Assembly (NCBI GenBank): GCA_019115345.1
Contig: DXDV01000003.1
Span: 1-5,976, forward strand
Direction of reading: 5' to 3'
DNA length: 5,976 bases
From: Candidatus Intestinimonas stercorigallinarum
GTDB lineage: Bacteria > Bacillota > Clostridia > Oscillospirales > Oscillospiraceae
Under the pieces are notes generated by a model. That model was not told the origin of the DNA and made no database searches. It was given only the letters and a program-made list of their open reading frames with translations. Position numbers and translations under genes: made by a program. The first letter of the stretch is position 1. Each line of letters starts with the position of its first letter. Below, in pieces: positions 1-5,976 of the stretch.

Positions 1-1349
1 CAGCCCAGGGTGAAGGTACCCTCCATGTAGTGGCGCTTGGGGTGGAAGTTGATGGACTCCTGCCGGGAGAACTTCACTTTCACAGGCCGGTTCACCTTCA
101 GGGCCGCCAGCACGGCGATGTGCTGGGCGGACACGTCCTCCTTGCCGCCGAAGCCGCCGCCCACCAGCTTGTTCTCCACCACGATGCGCTCCGGGTCCCA
201 GCCCAGCATGATGGAGATCTCCTTCCGGGTGTCGTAGACGCCCTGGTCGGAGGTGTAGACCTTCACGCCGTCCTTGTAGGGGAAGGCCAGGGCGCACTCG
301 GGCTCCAGGAAGGCGTGCTCGGTAAAGGGGGTGGTGTACCGCTGGGTGACCACGTACTTGGACTTTGCCAGGGCGGCCTTGGCGTCCCCCCGGGTCACGT
401 GCCGGGACTGGCACAGGTTTCCGTTGGGATGGAGCTTGGGGGCGTCGGGGGCCATGGCCTCCTGGATGTTCCGCACCGGCTCCAGGGGCTCGTAGTCGAT
501 CCTGACCAGCTTTTTGGCCTCCTTGAGGATGTCCTCGGTCTCGGCCACCACCAGACAGATGGCGTCCCCCACGCAGCGGGTGATGTCCCCTTTGGCGATG
601 AACACGTCCCAGTCCTGCTGGATGTGGCCCACCTTGTTGTTGGGCACGTCGTCGGCGGTGAGGACGGCCAGCACGCCGGGGAGGGCCAGGGCGGCGCTGG
701 CGTCGATGTCCAGCACCCGGGCCCGGGGATACTGGGAGCGGACGGCGGAGGCGTGGACCATGCCCTCCATGCGCACATCGTCCACATATTCCCCCTTGCC
801 CAGGACCTTGTCCCGGACGTCGGTGCGGAAGGCCCGGTCGCCCACGCCGTATACGTCGCCCTGCTCCAGAGCGGGGTCGATCCGGACCTCTCCCCGGAGG
901 ATGGCCCCGGCCAGGGTGATGCCCTCGATGATCTTCTTGTAGCCGGTGCAGCGGCACACGTTGCCCCGGATGGCCTGCTTGATCTGCTCCTCGGTGGGGT
1001 CGGGGACCTGGTCCAGCAGGGCCTTGCCCGACATCACCATGCCGGGGATGCAGAAGCCGCACTGGACGGCTCCCACCTTGCCGAAGGCGTAGACAAATGC
1101 CTCCTGCTCGGCCTCGCTGAGGCCCTCCACGGTGAGGATGGTCTTTCCCACCGCCCGCTTGGTGGTGAGGACGCAGGAGCGCACGGCCTTCCCGTCCACG
1201 ATGATGGTGCAGGTGCCGCAGGCCCCCTCGCTGCACCCGTCCTTCACCGAGGTGAGGCCCAGGTCCTCCCGGAGATAGCGCAGCAGGGACTTCTCCTCCT
1301 CCGTCTCCCGGAGGACGCCGTTGACGGTAAAGCTGTAAGTCTCAGCCAT
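1..1349 (-). CDS. Selenium-dependent xanthine dehydrogenase-type molybdenum hydroxylase, fused [2Fe-2S] and Mo-binding subunit (3' part outside the window)
   Basis: Molybdopterin hydroxylase of the xanthine dehydrogenase superfamily, expected to hydroxylate (or, run in reverse, reduce) a purine ring in the cytoplasm. The frame is open from ATG 1349 to the left edge, giving 449 of an expected 850-950 residues. Cysteines 39, 44, 47 and 59 form a plant-ferredoxin-type [2Fe-2S] site; C97 and C100 (QCGFC) with C132 and C134 (CRCTGY) form the second [2Fe-2S] site. After a linker of about 20 residues the Mo domain begins near residue 172 (RTDVRDKVLGKGEYVDD), with EHAFLEPE at 344-351 and GGGFGGKED, the cofactor-binding loop, at 397-405. 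There is no FAD domain between the iron-sulfur and Mo parts, unlike eukaryotic xanthine dehydrogenase. AGGAGG lies 8 bases before the ATG. The ssnA-ygfK neighbourhood points to the TIGR03311 (selenium-dependent XDH) or XdhD-like (TIGR03313) group; I cannot choose firmly between them without the C-terminal half. In this group selenium belongs to the cofactor, so no in-frame UGA is expected, and none is seen. Confidence 0.93.
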   Translation of the reverse strand, partial: MAETYSFTVNGVLRETEEEKSLLRYLREDLGLTSVKDGCSEGACGTCTIIVDGKAVRSCVLTTKRAVGKTILTVEGLSEAEQEAFVYAFGKVGAVQCGFCIPGMVMSGKALLDQVPDPTEEQIKQAIRGNVCRCTGYKKIIEGITLAGAILRGEVRIDPALEQGDVYGVGDRAFRTDVRDKVLGKGEYVDDVRMEGMVHASAVRSQYPRARVLDIDASAALALPGVLAVLTADDVPNNKVGHIQQDWDVFIAKGDITRCVGDAICLVVAETEDILKEAKKLVRIDYEPLEPVRNIQEAMAPDAPKLHPNGNLCQSRHVTRGDAKAALAKSKYVVTQRYTTPFTEHAFLEPECALAFPYKDGVKVYTSDQGVYDTRKEISIMLGWDPERIVVENKLVGGGFGGKEDVSAQHIAVLAALKVNRPVKVKFSRQESINFHPKRHYMEGTFTLG

Positions 1350-1357
1350 AGTAGTTT

Positions 1358-1363
1358 CCTCCT
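1358..1363 (-). promoter_or_regulatory. Ribosome binding site of the molybdenum hydroxylase gene
   Basis: A perfect AGGAGG lies 8 bases before the ATG at 1349, within the 27-base gap after the membrane protein's TGA stop. It fixes the start, which also gives the usual short N-terminus before the first [2Fe-2S] domain. It is the strongest translation signal in the window, consistent with high output of the hydroxylase. Confidence 0.85.
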
Positions 1364-1376
1364 GTCGCAGGGTGGT

Positions 1377-2030
1377 TCATTGGATGTTCCAGCCGGCCCG
1401 CCGGGCGGCGAGGCCCTTGACACAGCGGGAGCAGAGCTTCACCAGCTGGCCCACCGCCAGGGCGGAGACCAGGGTGCCCACCCCCACGCCGTTGAGACGG
1501 CCGAAGGAGAGGAAGGCGATGACCGACGCGATGGCGGTGAGGGTGCAGTCGAAGGCCACCTTCACGTTGCCGAACTCCCACCCCCCCTTGGCGGCCAGGG
1601 TCTTGACGATGCCCTCGCCGGGGAGGATGGTCACGTTGGCCATCACCTCCAGGGTGATGCCCAGGGCCATGATGGGACAGCCCAGGACCAGGTAGAGGAC
1701 CTTCAGGGAGAGGGGGCCGTTGAGCTGGGTGGGGATGAGGGCCAGCCACAGGTCGACGCACAGGCTGAACACAAAGGTGGCCGGGATCTGGAGCCACTGC
1801 ATCCATCCGAACCGCCGGGTGAGAAAGACGTCCATCCCCAGGAAGAGCATGTTGCAGATGAAGGTGTAGAGCCCGGCGGAGACGCCGGTGGAGAGGTAGA
1901 GGACGAAGGACACGCTGGACAGGGGCGAGGTGCCCAGGGCCGAGCGGGAGAGGAAGGCGATCCCCAGGGCGCAGATGAGCACGCCCAGCAGAAAGATGCC
2001 GTATCGTTTGAGGGTCGCCTTCTCCTCCAT
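1377..2030 (-). CDS. YczE/YyaS/YitT (DUF6198)-like integral membrane protein
   Basis: Membrane protein of 217 residues, with about five or six hydrophobic segments, at roughly 9-27, 50-70, 78-100, 109-130, 160-178 and 183-200, in the inner membrane. Family-type motifs are SALGTSPLSSVSF at 30-42 at the start of the second segment region, LPGEGIVKTLA at 136-146, NVKVAFD at 155-161 and GVGVGTLVSALAVG at 181-194. These match the YczE/YitT style of bacterial membrane proteins, whose transport role is not established. A short basic tail carries CSRC at 200-203. The start at ATG 2030 follows AAGGGG by 8 bases and gives an N-terminus running directly into the first hydrophobic segment. The gene sits 19 bases after the ygfK stop and 27 bases before the hydroxylase start, so it is very likely co-transcribed. 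A role in uptake or export of a purine-related compound, or of an ion such as molybdate or a selenium compound, is only a guess from position. No signal peptide or soluble domain is visible. Confidence 0.85.
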   Translation of the reverse strand: MEEKATLKRYGIFLLGVLICALGIAFLSRSALGTSPLSSVSFVLYLSTGVSAGLYTFICNMLFLGMDVFLTRRFGWMQWLQIPATFVFSLCVDLWLALIPTQLNGPLSLKVLYLVLGCPIMALGITLEVMANVTILPGEGIVKTLAAKGGWEFGNVKVAFDCTLTAIASVIAFLSFGRLNGVGVGTLVSALAVGQLVKLCSRCVKGLAARRAGWNIQ

Positions 2031-2038
2031 GTCCCATT

Positions 2039-2044
2039 CCCCTT
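2039..2044 (-). promoter_or_regulatory. Ribosome binding site of the YczE-like membrane protein gene
   Basis: AAGGGG lies 8 bases before the ATG at 2030, inside the 19-base gap after the ygfK TAA stop. It is a weaker match to the anti-Shine-Dalgarno sequence than the sites before ygfK and the hydroxylase. The gap is too short for a separate promoter or terminator, which supports co-transcription. Confidence 0.65.
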
Positions 2045-2049
2045 TTCTA

Positions 2050-5043
2050 TTATTTCACCAAGTAGCTGTAATCGTTCCGCACCGCCTGGATGAGGGCCCG
2101 GATGTCCTCGGGCAGGCCGCAGGCGGCGTCGGCGGCGTCGTACTCCGCCGTCCGGCCGTCCAGACGGACCAGGCTCATCGTGCCCGCCAGGGGCAGGAAG
2201 CCCTCATTCTCGCTGTTGTCGAAGTCCTCTCTGCTCCAGAAGAGGGTGAACTTGTCCTTGTAGGGCCGGCTGTCGTAGGGGCAGAAGGTGCCGCAGTTGC
2301 CGCACTCGTTGCACATGCCGTCCACGTGGACGATCTGCCGCTGCCGCTTGCCGGGCACCGCGATGGTCACGTTGGCCCGGTTGGGGCAGACGTCGGCGCA
2401 CACCTCGCACACCGTGGGGCAGCCCAGGCAGCGGCTGTCGCCGCAGGAATCGCAGTCGGCGCACAGATCGCCCTTTTTGCTGAGCGGCTTGTTATAATCC
2501 GCGTTGATATTGCTCTCTGTATACTTATCCAGCCCCAGGTCCACGATGGCCTGGGCGGCCTTGGCGGCGTCGGCGATGGCCTCCACCACGGTGGCGGGCC
2601 CTCTCCGGGCGTCGCCCACGGCGTAGACGCCGTCCACACCGGCGGCCATGGTCTCGTCCACCACGGGGCGGCCCTTCTTGTCCAGGGCCACGCCGCTCTG
2701 GACGAAGGGGGCTTCCTCCACGTGCTCGCCCACGGCGGTGATGACGGTGTCGGCGGGGACCTCCACCGTTCTGCCGGTGTCCACGGGGGAGCGGCGGCCC
2801 GAGGCGTCGGGAGCGCCCAGCTCCATGACGGAGCAGGTGAGGACGCCGTCCTTCACCCCCACGGGGGCCAGGAGCTCCATAAACTCCACGCCGTCGGCCA
2901 GAGCCAGGGAGAGCTCCTCCTCGTCGGCGGGCATGTAGCGCTTGGTGCGGCGGTAGACCAGCCGGACGTGCTCCACGCCGGGGATGCGCCCCGCGGCCCG
3001 GGCGGCGTCCATGGCGGTGTTGCCGCCGCCGATGACCACCACGTTGGCCCCCAGCTTCAGGGACTCGGGGGCCTTCTTGGCCTGCTCCAGGAAGGCGATG
3101 ACGTTGAGCTCCTCGCCGTAGGCCAGGCCGGCGGCGCCGCTCTTCCAGGCGCCGGTGGCGAAGATGACGTGGGTGAAGCCCTTGACCTTGAGCTCCTCGG
3201 CCGACTGCACCTCCACACCCAGCTCCACCTTGGCGCCGCAGGACAGACAGAGGGCCACGTCTTTGTCGATGGCCTCCCCGCCGATGCGGAACTCGGGGAT
3301 GACGTGGCGGACGATGCCGCCCAGGGCCTCCTTGCGCTCAAAGATGGTGACGTCCACCCCGGCCCGGGAGAGGAAGAAGGCGGCGGAGAGTCCAGCGGGA
3401 CCGCCGCCCACCACGGCCACCTTTTTGCCCGCCACAGGGGCCTCGGCCTTCAGGGTGGGCAGCAGGGCGTCGTAGCCGCCCTGGGCGGCCTGGAGCTTCA
3501 CGTTCCGGATGCGGACGGACTCCTCGTAGTAGTTGCGCATGCACTTGTCGGCACAGTGGTGGGGGCAGATGGTGCCGGTGATGAAGGGCAGGGCGTTGCG
3601 GCGGGTGATGATCTCCAGGGCCTCCTGGTGCTTGCCCTGGCTCACCGCCATGAGGTAGGCGGGGATGTCCTGCTCGATGGGGCAGCCATTGCGGCAGGGG
3701 GCAGAGAAGCAGTCGATGAGGGGGACCTTTTTGCCCATCTTCCGGTCAGGCAGGGGCTTGATGGGCTTACGGTAGAGGGGGGTCTTTTCCACCCCGTCGG
3801 CCAGGGCGGTGACGGCGGCCACGTCCACCCCGGCGAAGGGGGCGCTGCCGCAGTCCATGAGGAGCGCGCCCATCTGGCTCAGGCGCTGGTAGCCGCCGGG
3901 CTTGAGGATGGTGGTGGCCATGGTGATGGGCCAGATGCCGGCGTGGAAGAGGTCCTGGATGTTGTGGAGGTCGGCGCCGCCGGAGTAGGAGATGCGCAGC
4001 TTGCCGTCAAACTCCTCGGCCACCTTCCGGGCCAGGGAGATGGTGAGGGGGAAGAGGGACCGGCCGGACATGTACATCTCCTGGCTGGGCAGCTCCCCGG
4101 CGGCCACGTCCACGGGGAAGGTGTTGGTGAGCTTCACGCCGAACTCCAGGCCCCGCTCGGCGCACAGGGCCATCAGGCGGCGGAACATGGGCACGGCGTC
4201 GGCCCACTGGAGGTCCTCCAGGAAGTGGTGGTCGTCAAAGACGATGTAGTCAAAGCCCAGGGAGTCCAGCCGCTGCCGGGCGAACTCGTAGCCCAGGAGA
4301 GTGGGGTTGCACTTGACGTAGGTGTTGAGGCCCTTCTCGGTGATGAGATAGGTGGCGATGCGCTCGATCTCGTCGGGGGGGCAGCCGTGGAGGGTGGACT
4401 CGGTGATGGAGGCGGAGACCTTGGGGGAGACGGCCTTCACGTAGGCCTCGTCCACCTTCCGGAACCGGCTCAGATTGGCCAGGGCCCAGTCCATGCACTC
4501 GCTCCACACGGCGGAGCCGGAGGCGTCCTTCATGCCCTCGATGTACCTGTCGATCTTCTCGCTCCGGATACCGGCCAGGTCGTAGCCCACGCTCATGTTG
4601 AACACGAAGGCGTCGGGATCGCCCAGCTCCAGTTCTTTGGCCAGGAGCTTGCAGGCGAACCAGGCCTTCACATACTCGTCGTAGGCCTGGGGCACGGTGA
4701 GCTCGGTGGACCACTCGCAGTTGTAGCACTCGTCCCCGGCGGTGATGCAGGGCTTGGCCACACACTTGGAGAGCTCCTCGCCGTCCATGATCTGCACCGT
4801 CTTGAGCTCGAAGAACCGGGCGCCGGCGGCGTAGGAGGCCACGATATTCTGGGCCAGCTGGGTGTTGGGACCGGCGGCGGGACCGTAGGGGGCCTCGATC
4901 CGCTCGGCGAAGATGGGCAGGGCCTGGCCGTTTTCATGGCGGACCAGCTTGCTCACGCCGAAGATGCTGCCGTGCTCCTGATATTCGGTGAGGGCCCAGT
5001 CCATCAGCTGGGCAAAGGGGATGGGGCGCATGATGTCACTCAT
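2050..5043 (-). CDS. ygfK: YgfK: FAD/FMN/iron-sulfur oxidoreductase ('putative selenate reductase YgfK subunit')
   Basis: Large cytoplasmic oxidoreductase of 997 residues; E. coli YgfK is of similar size. Three parts are visible. Residues 1-400 resemble a dihydroorotate-dehydrogenase-like FMN barrel: KT at 81-82, N149, HGCP with C221, K244, NT at 307-308, SGG at 354-356 and TT at 377-378. Residues 440-835 are a GltD-like module: cysteines 445, 450, 454 and 493, 497, 501 for iron-sulfur clusters, FAD motif GGGPAG at 546-551, a second nucleotide motif IGGGNTAMD at 671-679, and AVGDARRG at 808-815. Residues 861-921 are ferredoxin-like with 12 cysteines, including CxxCxxCxxxCP at 911-922. The chosen start is ATG 5043, because GGAGGT stands 7 bases before it. 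The usual name comes from comparative genomics and selenate phenotypes; later work links the cluster to urate breakdown. The 'selenate reductase' activity should be treated as unproven. The family is sure; the substrate is not. Confidence 0.95.
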   Translation of the reverse strand: MSDIMRPIPFAQLMDWALTEYQEHGSIFGVSKLVRHENGQALPIFAERIEAPYGPAAGPNTQLAQNIVASYAAGARFFELKTVQIMDGEELSKCVAKPCITAGDECYNCEWSTELTVPQAYDEYVKAWFACKLLAKELELGDPDAFVFNMSVGYDLAGIRSEKIDRYIEGMKDASGSAVWSECMDWALANLSRFRKVDEAYVKAVSPKVSASITESTLHGCPPDEIERIATYLITEKGLNTYVKCNPTLLGYEFARQRLDSLGFDYIVFDDHHFLEDLQWADAVPMFRRLMALCAERGLEFGVKLTNTFPVDVAAGELPSQEMYMSGRSLFPLTISLARKVAEEFDGKLRISYSGGADLHNIQDLFHAGIWPITMATTILKPGGYQRLSQMGALLMDCGSAPFAGVDVAAVTALADGVEKTPLYRKPIKPLPDRKMGKKVPLIDCFSAPCRNGCPIEQDIPAYLMAVSQGKHQEALEIITRRNALPFITGTICPHHCADKCMRNYYEESVRIRNVKLQAAQGGYDALLPTLKAEAPVAGKKVAVVGGGPAGLSAAFFLSRAGVDVTIFERKEALGGIVRHVIPEFRIGGEAIDKDVALCLSCGAKVELGVEVQSAEELKVKGFTHVIFATGAWKSGAAGLAYGEELNVIAFLEQAKKAPESLKLGANVVVIGGGNTAMDAARAAGRIPGVEHVRLVYRRTKRYMPADEEELSLALADGVEFMELLAPVGVKDGVLTCSVMELGAPDASGRRSPVDTGRTVEVPADTVITAVGEHVEEAPFVQSGVALDKKGRPVVDETMAAGVDGVYAVGDARRGPATVVEAIADAAKAAQAIVDLGLDKYTESNINADYNKPLSKKGDLCADCDSCGDSRCLGCPTVCEVCADVCPNRANVTIAVPGKRQRQIVHVDGMCNECGNCGTFCPYDSRPYKDKFTLFWSREDFDNSENEGFLPLAGTMSLVRLDGRTAEYDAADAACGLPEDIRALIQAVRNDYSYLVK

Positions 5044-5050
5044 AGGGATG

Positions 5051-5056
5051 ACCTCC
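5051..5056 (-). promoter_or_regulatory. Ribosome binding site of ygfK; decides its start
   Basis: GGAGGT lies 7 bases upstream of the ATG at 5043. An in-frame TTG at 5061 would extend the protein by six residues, but that extension is encoded by the Shine-Dalgarno sequence itself and the TTG has no good site of its own. The rest of the 44-base gap to the ssnA stop shows no convincing hairpin followed by a T run, so read-through from ssnA into ygfK is expected. Confidence 0.85.
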
Positions 5057-5087
5057 AACAATTTTGTTCAAAGGGCGCCGGAGCCGC

Positions 5088-5976
5088 TCAATAGGTCCGG
5101 TGGTTCAGCTCGCCCCACAGCTTCTTGCTCTGCTCCATGGTCCAGGCGTTGATCTTGTCCTCATCGATGCCCACAAACGCACGATCCTGGTAGAGGACCT
5201 TGCCGTTGATGATGGTGGTGCGGCAGTTCTTGCCCATCATGCCGAAGAGCATGTGGCCGTCGATGTTCTCCTCCGAGAAGGGGGTGAAGGGCTTGTAGTC
5301 CATGACGATGACGTCGGCGGCGGCGCCGGGCTTCAGGACGCCCAGGGGCTTTTTGAAGTACTTGGCGGCGATGGCGGCGTTGTTCTTGAAGAGCATGTCC
5401 ATGCACTCGCACCAGCCCACGTTGGGCAGGGCGGCGTTGTGGCGCTGGATGATGAGGAAGACCTTCAGGCTCTCCAGCATGTCGTGGGTGTAGGCGTCGG
5501 TGCCCATGCCCACGGTGATGCCCTTCCGGAACATCTGGAGCACCGGGGAGCAGCCCACGGCGTTGCCCATGTTGGACTCGGGGTTGTTCACCACCATGGT
5601 GCCCGTCTCCTTGATGATGTCCATCTCGGCGGGGGAGACGTGGATGCAGTGGCCCAGCAGGGTCTTGTCCCCCAGGATGCCGTTGTAGAGCAGGCGGTTC
5701 ACCGGGCGGCAGCCGTAATTGCGCAGGGAGTCGTAGACGTCGTTCATGCCCTCGGCCACGTGGATGTGGAAGCCGGTCATGCCGTCGTTGGCCTCCACCA
5801 TCTTCTCAAAGGTCTTGTCCGAGATGGTGAAGAGGGCGTGGCCGCCGAACATGGCCTTGATCATGTCGTCGTCGGCCTCCTTGGCCCACTTGGCGAAGTC
5901 GGCGTTCTCCTGAATGGACTGGAGGGTCTTCTCCTCCCCGTCCCGCTCGCTGACCTCGTAGCACAGGCAGGCGCGC
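5088..5976 (-). CDS. ssnA: SsnA-type amidohydrolase (putative aminohydrolase), 5' part outside the window
   Basis: Metal-dependent amidohydrolase of the SsnA family, related to guanine deaminase and chlorohydrolase-type enzymes; it is expected to hydrolyse a C-N bond of a ring compound in the cytoplasm, with the exact substrate uncertain. The reading frame is open to the right edge, giving 295 visible residues plus a TGA stop at 5090-5088. Family members are about 440 residues, so roughly 145 N-terminal residues, including the HxH metal motif, are missing. Counting from the first full codon at 5975, I see HVAEG (residues 72-76, metal-binding His), GHCIHV (108-113, second His), the NPESNMG substrate loop (131-137) and GTDAYTHDM (158-166, metal-binding Asp). 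The catalytic set present in the window is therefore intact. An ATG at 5864 also opens this frame but is internal: the 37 codons before it read like normal family sequence (RACLCYEVSERDG). The gene lies 44 bases upstream of ygfK. The family is sure; the reaction is inferred. Confidence 0.93.
   Translation of the reverse strand, partial: RACLCYEVSERDGEEKTLQSIQENADFAKWAKEADDDMIKAMFGGHALFTISDKTFEKMVEANDGMTGFHIHVAEGMNDVYDSLRNYGCRPVNRLLYNGILGDKTLLGHCIHVSPAEMDIIKETGTMVVNNPESNMGNAVGCSPVLQMFRKGITVGMGTDAYTHDMLESLKVFLIIQRHNAALPNVGWCECMDMLFKNNAAIAAKYFKKPLGVLKPGAAADVIVMDYKPFTPFSEENIDGHMLFGMMGKNCRTTIINGKVLYQDRAFVGIDEDKINAWTMEQSKKLWGELNHRTY

Noticed and set aside
1..1349. Possibility that the hydroxylase is a selenoprotein with an in-frame UGA.
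   Set aside because: No in-frame stop occurs in the visible 449 codons; selenium in this enzyme group is part of the molybdenum cofactor site, not a selenocysteine.
1342..2037. Minus-strand frame of about 230 codons overlapping the YczE-like gene.
   Set aside because: It is an out-of-frame product rich in P, H, R and G with no family features, whereas the overlapping frame gives a membrane protein with recognisable motifs and a ribosome binding site.
30..2093. Long plus-strand open frame (about 690 codons) opposite the hydroxylase and membrane protein genes.
   Set aside because: The same antisense effect: a repetitive G/H/D/E/L composition, no recognisable motif, and it crosses two well-supported minus-strand genes and the gaps between them.
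2491..2498. TATAAT-like (plus) and TATAAC-like (minus) hexamers inside ygfK as a possible internal promoter.
   Set aside because: No matching -35 element at 16-18 bases on either strand; it is explained by the AT-rich linker codons.
5059..5061. TTG start adding six residues to YgfK.
   Set aside because: The extension is made of the Shine-Dalgarno sequence for the ATG at 5043, which is ideally spaced.
5057..5068. Small inverted repeat AACAA/TTGTT in the ssnA-ygfK gap as an operator or terminator.
   Set aside because: Only five AT-rich pairs with a two-base loop and no T run; expected by chance.
1930..5094. Very long open frame on the plus strand (about 1050 codons) opposite ygfK.
   Set aside because: Its translation is low-complexity (rich in G, H, A, L, V and D), matches no family I recognise, has no ribosome binding site and is the antisense shadow of a GC-rich gene whose own product has clear domains.

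Overview
The window is a GC-rich bacterial segment with strong G/C preference at third codon positions and clear Shine-Dalgarno sites. All recognisable genes lie on the minus strand and read right to left as one tightly packed set, probably one operon. The gene families, GC content and GGAGG-type ribosome binding sites fit a high-GC anaerobic member of the Clostridia, such as the Flavonifractor/Oscillospiraceae group. That placement is an inference, since the window holds no taxonomic marker.

In transcription order the layout is as follows. (1) The 3' two-thirds of ssnA, a metal-dependent amidohydrolase, at 5976-5088, with its start beyond the right edge. (2) After 44 bases, ygfK at 5043-2050, a 997-residue flavin and iron-sulfur oxidoreductase usually annotated as 'putative selenate reductase YgfK subunit'. 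(3) After 19 bases, a small membrane protein of the YczE/YyaS/YitT (DUF6198) type at 2030-1377. (4) After 27 bases, the first 449 residues of a molybdenum hydroxylase of the selenium-dependent xanthine dehydrogenase type at 1349-1, cut by the left edge. No RNA genes, mobile elements, CRISPR arrays, promoters or terminators could be supported. The only non-coding DNA is the three short gaps, which carry ribosome binding sites.

Together the genes form the conserved cluster linked to a selenium-containing molybdenum cofactor and to anaerobic purine (urate/xanthine) breakdown. The hydroxylase has two [2Fe-2S] clusters and a molybdopterin domain but no flavin domain between them. YgfK has a flavin/NAD(P)H module, many cysteines for iron-sulfur clusters and a dihydroorotate-dehydrogenase-like barrel. 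It could therefore reduce a purine-derived compound itself or exchange electrons with the hydroxylase. SsnA is probably a hydrolase acting on a ring compound of the same pathway, and the membrane protein may move a substrate or ion. The cluster as such is known. The most useful observations are the permuted dihydropyrimidine-dehydrogenase-like design of YgfK and the membrane gene placed inside the cluster.
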